Below are positions 7,175 to 10,225 of a stretch of DNA of 10,225 nt, one piece after another; within the stretch, counting starts at the first letter, position 1; the number at the start of each line of letters is the position of its first letter. Where the stretch lies: the NCBI GenBank assembly GCA_023621975.1, contig JAMOAC010000298.1, positions 1 to 10,225 of the forward strand, written 5' to 3'. Origin of the DNA: Bacillota bacterium (lineage in GTDB: Bacteria; Bacillota_A; Clostridia; Acetivibrionales; DUMB01). The translations under genes were made by a program, and so were the position numbers. A model generated the notes under the pieces. The model had not been told where the DNA came from. It did not search any database and worked only from the letters and a program-made list of their open reading frames with translations.

Positions 7175-7227
7175 GGGGACAGTTCTCAACTATTTAATAA
7201 TAATAAATGAGAATTGTCCCCATCTTT
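7175..7227 (+). terminator. Likely terminator after the glycosidase gene, built from repeat copies
   Basis: GGGGACAGTTCTCA (7175-7188) and TGAGAATTGTCCCC (7208-7221) form a 14-bp stem with one G-U pair and a 19-base A/T loop, followed by ATCTTTTT. It lies about 40 bases past the stop codon. The long loop and the ATC before the T-run make it a less than ideal terminator. The arms are copies of the larger repeat family here. Confidence 0.55.
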
Positions 7228-7314
7228 TTCGCGAACTGTTCCTTTTTTATTTGCCCCTTTTTTCTCCTCCAACTTTTACTAATAATTTTTTACTAATAAT
7301 TGAGAACTGTCCCC
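7175..7314. repeat. MITE/REP-like element bounded by perfect 14-bp inverted repeats
   Basis: GGGGACAGTTCTCA at 7175-7188 is the exact reverse complement of TGAGAACTGTCCCC at 7301-7314. A third copy with one change lies inside (7208-7221) and a degraded piece GAACTGTTCC at 7232-7241. No transposase is present and I see no clear target duplication. GGGGACAGTTCTC-type palindromes are, to my recollection, dispersed in many Firmicutes and linked with REP-associated Y1 transposases; here that is an analogy only. Confidence 0.6.
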
Positions 7315-7345
7315 CTTTAACCCCTTTAATCAATACCCCTTTAAC
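7274..7345. repeat. Short tandem and dispersed repeats (TTTTACTAATAAT; CCCCTTTAA)
   Basis: TTTTACTAATAAT occurs twice at a 14-bp period (7274-7286 and 7288-7300). CCCCTTTAA occurs three times (7312-7320, 7321-7329, 7337-7345). The plus strand of this non-coding stretch is strongly pyrimidine-rich. It seems to be repeat-driven low-complexity DNA. Confidence 0.6.
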
Positions 7346-7380
7346 CGCCCTTTTTCTCTGTCATCTCGTCACCTGCCACC

Positions 7381-7412
7381 TTGCTGAAAAATTGAATATT
7401 ACCTTTCAGCAA
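7381..7412. repeat. 9-bp inverted repeat overlapping the stop of the hypothetical gene
   Basis: TTGCTGAAA (7381-7389) and TTTCAGCAA (7404-7412) are perfect complements with a 14-base loop that contains the TAA stop of the minus-strand gene. It could act as a transcript-end hairpin, but the bases after it on the minus strand (GGTGGCAGG) are not T-rich, so it is not a standard intrinsic terminator. Confidence 0.5.
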
Positions 7413-8115
7413 CTTCCTCCCGGATAAGCAGCTTTCTGTTTCTGTCAATAATGTTTTTAAGCTCGTCAATGTGCTCAGGTTTAAGGCTTTTCCTGAGTAT
7501 TGCATATATTTCTTCCATCTCACTATAGGTAATTCCATCGCCTGCAATATGACATATTCTTTCTATGCTGCTTTTGTCAATTTTACTGATAATGGTCATT
7601 ACCTTGAGCTTGTCTGCAAGGCTTATACTTTTTAAAGACTTGATTTCACTAACAGTAAGGAACAACTCTTTTTCCCCGGAATTCTCGACTCCTTCTTCCC
7701 CATTTGGCATATGTGTGACACCATTCGTTTGAACGTCCTGATACTGCCTGGCATTATGGCCAGAATATATATCATGCGGCTGAAAAACATCTTGTTTTAT
7801 ATAATAGGAGCCGTCATCATTACGGTAATCAGCTCCACCACTTTCAAAACCGTCTCTTCCGTTTTGCTGATTATCCTGCATGTTCTCATGAGAATCATTA
7901 TGGACAAAATTGCCCGGGAGGGATTCTTCTCCGCTTTCAAGGCTATTGCCTGCACTCCCGGTTTTACCAATACCCGGCATCACAACATTCTCAAGAAGCC
8001 TGCGAGCGTAATTATAGGGTATTTCCAGGATGCTGCCATATGGTGCGGAGCTTATTATAGCCACTATTACAGATAACATCAATAATACCTTTGCAAACTT
8101 AATAAATCGCTTCAT
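7399..8115 (-). CDS. Hypothetical membrane-anchored or secreted protein with helical C-terminal domain
   Basis: 238 residues; function not recognised. Residues 1-6 are basic and 7-23 form one hydrophobic segment, which reads as a signal peptide or N-terminal anchor. Residues about 50-148 are a polar linker rich in Gly, Asn, Asp, Gln and Ser with no obvious fold. Residues about 150-226 form a charged all-helical domain (pattern SLADKLKVMTIISKID, then GDGITYSEMEEIYAIL, then LKPEHIDELKNII). I associate similar domains with the ends of clostridial secreted or membrane proteins of unknown role; that is recollection only. The start at 8115 fits the signal-like N-terminus. The only ribosome-site candidate, AGG about 12 bases upstream, lies inside a perfect hairpin arm. 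It is on the same strand as galU, 158 bp downstream, so it could be co-transcribed; no strong promoter of its own is seen. Confidence 0.75.
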   Translation of the reverse strand: MKRFIKFAKVLLMLSVIVAIISSAPYGSILEIPYNYARRLLENVVMPGIGKTGSAGNSLESGEESLPGNFVHNDSHENMQDNQQNGRDGFESGGADYRNDDGSYYIKQDVFQPHDIYSGHNARQYQDVQTNGVTHMPNGEEGVENSGEKELFLTVSEIKSLKSISLADKLKVMTIISKIDKSSIERICHIAGDGITYSEMEEIYAILRKSLKPEHIDELKNIIDRNRKLLIREEVAER

Positions 8116-8118
8116 AAT

Positions 8119-8157
8119 AAATAATACCTATAAAAATTGATTTTATAGGTATTATTT
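8119..8157. repeat. Perfect 17-bp inverted repeat directly upstream of the hypothetical gene
   Basis: Arms 8119-8135 and 8141-8157 (AAATAATACCTATAAAA and its complement) are separated by a 5-base loop. The repeat ends three bases before the gene's ATG (8115, minus). In the minus-strand RNA the 3' arm contains UAUAGGUAUU, so the only plausible ribosome binding site would be paired. It could also be a protein operator or a weak galU terminator, but no T-run follows. Confidence 0.8.
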
Positions 8158-8273
8158 GCTTTCATTCCCGTTTTATACTTATTAACATTATTAAATTACT
8201 TATTTTTACTAACTTACTTTATTGACTTTCCAGGCTTTCCGGCCCAAATCACCAACCAATTTCAAAATGCCAA

Positions 8274-9149
8274 TCAATTTTCAAGCCTTTGGGCAACTTC
8301 TTTAATATATGCAGAGAACTCATCCCTCAGGTCCTCCCTTTTGAGGGCAAACTCAACGGTAGCCTGAAGAAATCCCAATCTGTTACCTACATCATACCTT
8401 TTCCCGATAAAATCATAAGCATAAACTTTCTGCGTTTCAAGAAGCTTCTTTAACGCATCCGTCAGTTGTATTTCGCCGCCTTTACCCGGCTCCGCATTTT
8501 CGAGAAGTTTAAATATTTCAGGTGTAATTATATATCTGCCCAGTATTGCAATATTTGACGGGGCACTTTCCCTGTCCGGTTTCTCAACCATGTCATTGAC
8601 GCTGTATACCCTTTCATCAATTCTGGTACAGCTCACAATACCATATTTAGACACATCTTCTTCCGGCACATGCTGTACGCCGAGTACGGTGGCATTATAC
8701 TTTTCAAATACGTCAATCAGCTGTTTCATGCACGGTACCTGGGCATCCACAATATCATCACCCAGCATTACTGCAAAAGGTTCATCTCCTATAAAGGATT
8801 TTGCACAGTAGATGGCATGTCCAAGGCCTTTAGGCTCTTTCTGCCGAATATAATGAATATTTACAAGGTTCGAAATATCCTGTACAAGGTGCAGCAAATC
8901 ATTTTCGCCTTTTCTTTTCAATATGTCTTCAAGCTCATAAGATTTGTCAAAGTGATCCTCTATAGCCCTTTTACCACGTCCCGTAACAATCATTATATCT
9001 TCGATTCCCGAAGCAATAGCCTCTTCAACTATAAACTGGATAGTCGGCTTGTCCACTATGGGAAGCATTTCCTTCGGCTGAGCCTTTGTTGCGGGCAAAA
9101 ATCTGGTTCCCAAACCTGCTGCCGGTATTATAGCCTTGCGTACTTTCAA
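8274..9149 (-). CDS. galU: UTP-glucose-1-phosphate uridylyltransferase (GalU)
   Basis: Cytosolic enzyme that makes UDP-glucose and PPi from UTP and glucose-1-phosphate, feeding glycolipid, teichoic-acid and exopolysaccharide synthesis and the Leloir pathway. From the chosen start it is 291 residues, typical for bacterial GalU. Visible motifs: nucleotide-binding [20 protein letters not shown] (10-29), GLGHA (108-112), GDD (130-132) that binds Mg/UDP-glucose, VEKP (188-191), GGEIQLTDA (224-232) and DVGN (253-256). I chose the TTG at 9149 because AGAGGTG lies at the right spacing and the protein then begins [11 protein letters not shown] as in relatives. The frame stays open further upstream, but no ribosome site supports a longer form. 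It has its own promoter and is divergent from the RMD1-family gene. A role in envelope glycans alongside the nearby secreted glycosidase is plausible but inferred. Confidence 0.97.
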   Translation of the reverse strand: MKVRKAIIPAAGLGTRFLPATKAQPKEMLPIVDKPTIQFIVEEAIASGIEDIMIVTGRGKRAIEDHFDKSYELEDILKRKGENDLLHLVQDISNLVNIHYIRQKEPKGLGHAIYCAKSFIGDEPFAVMLGDDIVDAQVPCMKQLIDVFEKYNATVLGVQHVPEEDVSKYGIVSCTRIDERVYSVNDMVEKPDRESAPSNIAILGRYIITPEIFKLLENAEPGKGGEIQLTDALKKLLETQKVYAYDFIGKRYDVGNRLGFLQATVEFALKREDLRDEFSAYIKEVAQRLEN

Positions 9150-9156
9150 GCAACAC

Positions 9157-9163
9157 ACCTCTC
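9157..9163 (-). promoter_or_regulatory. Ribosome binding site that fixes the TTG start of galU
   Basis: Minus strand GAGAGGT, with AGAGG ending eight bases before TTG 9149. The alternative in-frame starts upstream (for example TTG at 9194, only about 11 bases from the predicted transcript start) have no such sequence. Confidence 0.75.
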
Positions 9164-9211
9164 TTTTGATAAAGCACCGAAATAGCCGGTACAACAGACT
9201 TTATTACATCA

Positions 9212-9240
9212 ATAATAGCAGCATATAATTGGAAAGTCAA
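9212..9240 (-). promoter_or_regulatory. Predicted sigma-A promoter of galU
   Basis: Minus strand: -35 TTGACT (9240-9235), exact 17-bp spacer, -10 TATTAT (9217-9212); transcription would begin near 9205. A GC-rich palindrome touches the upstream edge of the -35 box. Confidence 0.75.
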
Positions 9241-9241
9241 C

Positions 9242-9268
9242 GACAGAGAACAGCCGCGGCTGCCTGTC
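9242..9268. promoter_or_regulatory. GC-rich nested palindrome in the galU/RMD1 divergent intergenic region
   Basis: CAGCCGCGGCTG (9251-9262) is a perfect 12-bp palindrome nested in GACAG (9242-9246) and CTGTC (9264-9268). It stands out in an otherwise AT-rich region and lies one base upstream of the galU -35 box. A candidate operator, or the root of a cruciform; no known consensus is recognised. Confidence 0.45.
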
Positions 9269-9359
9269 TGCTCAACTGTTATACAGAGGCTGCACCTTGG
9301 TATATAATTTAATATAATTACTCACAATGACCGAAGGCAATAATAAAAAAAACAGAAAG

Positions 9360-9388
9360 TTTATTCCAGAAAGCACATGTAGTATAAT
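9360..9388 (+). promoter_or_regulatory. Possible promoter of the RMD1-family gene
   Basis: A perfect -10 TATAAT (9383-9388) with a weak -35 TTTATT (9360-9365) at 17 bp. It would give a leader of about 55 bases before ATG 9452. The poor -35 suggests a weak or activated promoter, or another sigma factor. Confidence 0.45.
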
Positions 9389-9451
9389 ACAAATATATAT
9401 AAAATTTTCATTGCGAGTTAAAACAACCCGTCAAAAGCAGGTGGAAACAAT

Positions 9452-10225
9452 ATGCGTGAAATGGTGTTCAACGCATACGCTGTTACAAACGAAATAGACC
9501 TTAATAAAATTGCTGCAGAGTGTAACATACCCAAAAAATACACATGGGAGGAGCCCCTTATTCTGCAGGGAGACATACTTAGTACAATTATGGGGAAAAA
9601 ACTCAATAACAACCAAAAGGTTCTTATTTTCTCTTTCGGCAGTGTTGTTTTCATCGACATGGATTCATCTGACACATTGAAGTTTCTGAAGTACCTGAAA
9701 AAATTCAAGTCGGACATTGACCTTAAAAACTGGAATGCCTATTCAGATGACTATGAGCTCCATGTAGGAGGCGTCGAAGAAATAGAACTCACCGATAAGT
9801 ACGTAATCGTACCTCGTTATGAAATATACTATCCCGAACTTATTTCCGTCGTCCTGGCAAAATCCGTCGCCCTTGAAAAAACCGAGGAGCAGCTGGGCGG
9901 AATACTTGATAAACTCGAAACAATGATTGACAACCTCGAAAAAGGGAGTTTAAGAATAGGCAATAAACAGCTTGCAAGAACCATTGCCCGCGTGACCCGG
10001 CATGAATACAATACAATAAATTACATAATGATTCTCGATAAGCCGGACATTACCTGGATCAACAGTGATGCCGGGGAATTTTATGACCTGATGGCAGAAT
10101 TTTTTGAACTGAATGACAGGTTTGAAATCATGAAAAACAAGACGGATATTTTGAATAATATAATAGAAGGTTTCACTTCCATAAGCCATTCAATAAGAGG
10201 TCTTTTTGTTGAATGGGTAATAGTT
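9452..10225 (+). CDS. DUF155 / RMD1 (YagE) family protein, runs off the right edge
   Basis: 258 codons are in view with no stop. ATG 9452 has AGGTGG seven bases upstream. The sequence shows the RMD1/YagE family (DUF155) pattern: IFSFGSVVFIDMD (59-71), DKYVIVPRYE (115-124), VLAKSVALEKTEEQL (134-148), then a strongly conserved C-terminal half with RHEYNTINYIMILDKPDITW (183-202), FFELNDRFE (217-225) and EGFTSISHSIRGLFVEWVIV (239-258). Relatives end with one or two hydrophobic helices right after this last motif, so perhaps only a few residues and the membrane segment are missing. Eukaryotic members act in meiosis (yeast Rmd1) or mitochondrial translation (human RMND1). The bacterial role is not known to me, and I infer none. 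It is divergent from galU. Confidence 0.9.
   Translation, partial: MREMVFNAYAVTNEIDLNKIAAECNIPKKYTWEEPLILQGDILSTIMGKKLNNNQKVLIFSFGSVVFIDMDSSDTLKFLKYLKKFKSDIDLKNWNAYSDDYELHVGGVEEIELTDKYVIVPRYEIYYPELISVVLAKSVALEKTEEQLGGILDKLETMIDNLEKGSLRIGNKQLARTIARVTRHEYNTINYIMILDKPDITWINSDAGEFYDLMAEFFELNDRFEIMKNKTDILNNIIEGFTSISHSIRGLFVEWVIV

Noticed and set aside
7274..7345. CRISPR array
   Set aside because: The repeats are short (9-14 bp), overlapping or without unique spacers, and no cas gene is present.
7711..8076. 121-codon plus-strand open frame antisense to the hypothetical gene
   Set aside because: It has hydrophobic stretches but no start signal. The minus-strand frame is longer, has a signal-like N-terminus and a coherent helical domain.
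8670..9185. 171-codon plus-strand open frame antisense to galU
   Set aside because: GalU motifs are intact on the other strand; the antisense product resembles nothing and has no ribosome site.

Overview
The window reads as a chromosomal segment from an anaerobic, moderately AT-rich, low-GC Gram-positive bacterium of the clostridial type. Three things point there: a T-box leucine leader, strong GGAGG/AGGTG-type ribosome binding sites with vegetative TTGACA/TATAAT promoters, and proteins of clostridial flavour. A member of the Acetivibrio/Ruminiclostridium (C. thermocellum-like) group is my guess; it is an inference from protein style, not a match.

Layout from left to right. Positions 1-1453 (minus strand) hold the first 484 codons of an acetolactate synthase large subunit (ilvB-like), cut by the window edge. 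It is preceded by a complete T-box antitermination leader (about 1780-1491) whose specifier triplet reads CUC (Leu). Next on the same strand is a complete, promoter-equipped FGGY-family sugar kinase (2001-3545). A tRNA-Pro(UGG) gene with its own promoter and terminator follows (3767-3934, minus). On the plus strand, 4283-7132 encodes a 949-residue secreted multidomain protein: signal peptide, phosphodiester glycosidase (NAGPA-type) domain, two Ig-like domains, a carbohydrate-binding-like beta domain, and a C-terminal region that looks like a metallophosphoesterase fold with its metal ligands lost. After it comes a 140-bp repeat-rich patch bounded by perfect 14-bp inverted repeats. Two minus-strand genes follow: a membrane-anchored or secreted hypothetical protein (7399-8115) and galU, UTP-glucose-1-phosphate uridylyltransferase (8274-9149, TTG start). 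Divergent from galU, a DUF155/RMD1 (YagE) family gene begins at 9452 and runs off the right edge.

Working together: GalU makes UDP-glucose for cell-envelope and exopolysaccharide glycans, and the large secreted phosphodiester glycosidase plausibly acts on a surface or extracellular glycan. The two could share an envelope theme, but they are separate transcription units and the link is inference. The ilvB unit responds to uncharged tRNA-Leu. The kinase stands alone, without transporter or isomerase in view, so its sugar cannot be named.

The most interesting points are: (1) the pseudo-metallophosphoesterase tail of the glycosidase; (2) an acetolactate synthase with non-canonical residues at the FAD fingerprint and the 2-ketobutyrate-specificity Trp, under leucine-specific control; (3) a perfect 17-bp hairpin that buries the likely ribosome binding site of the hypothetical gene; (4) the MITE/REP-like GGGGACAGTTCTCA repeat cluster; and (5) paired 18-bp direct repeats upstream of the kinase promoter. 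I did not find a clearly new multi-gene system.
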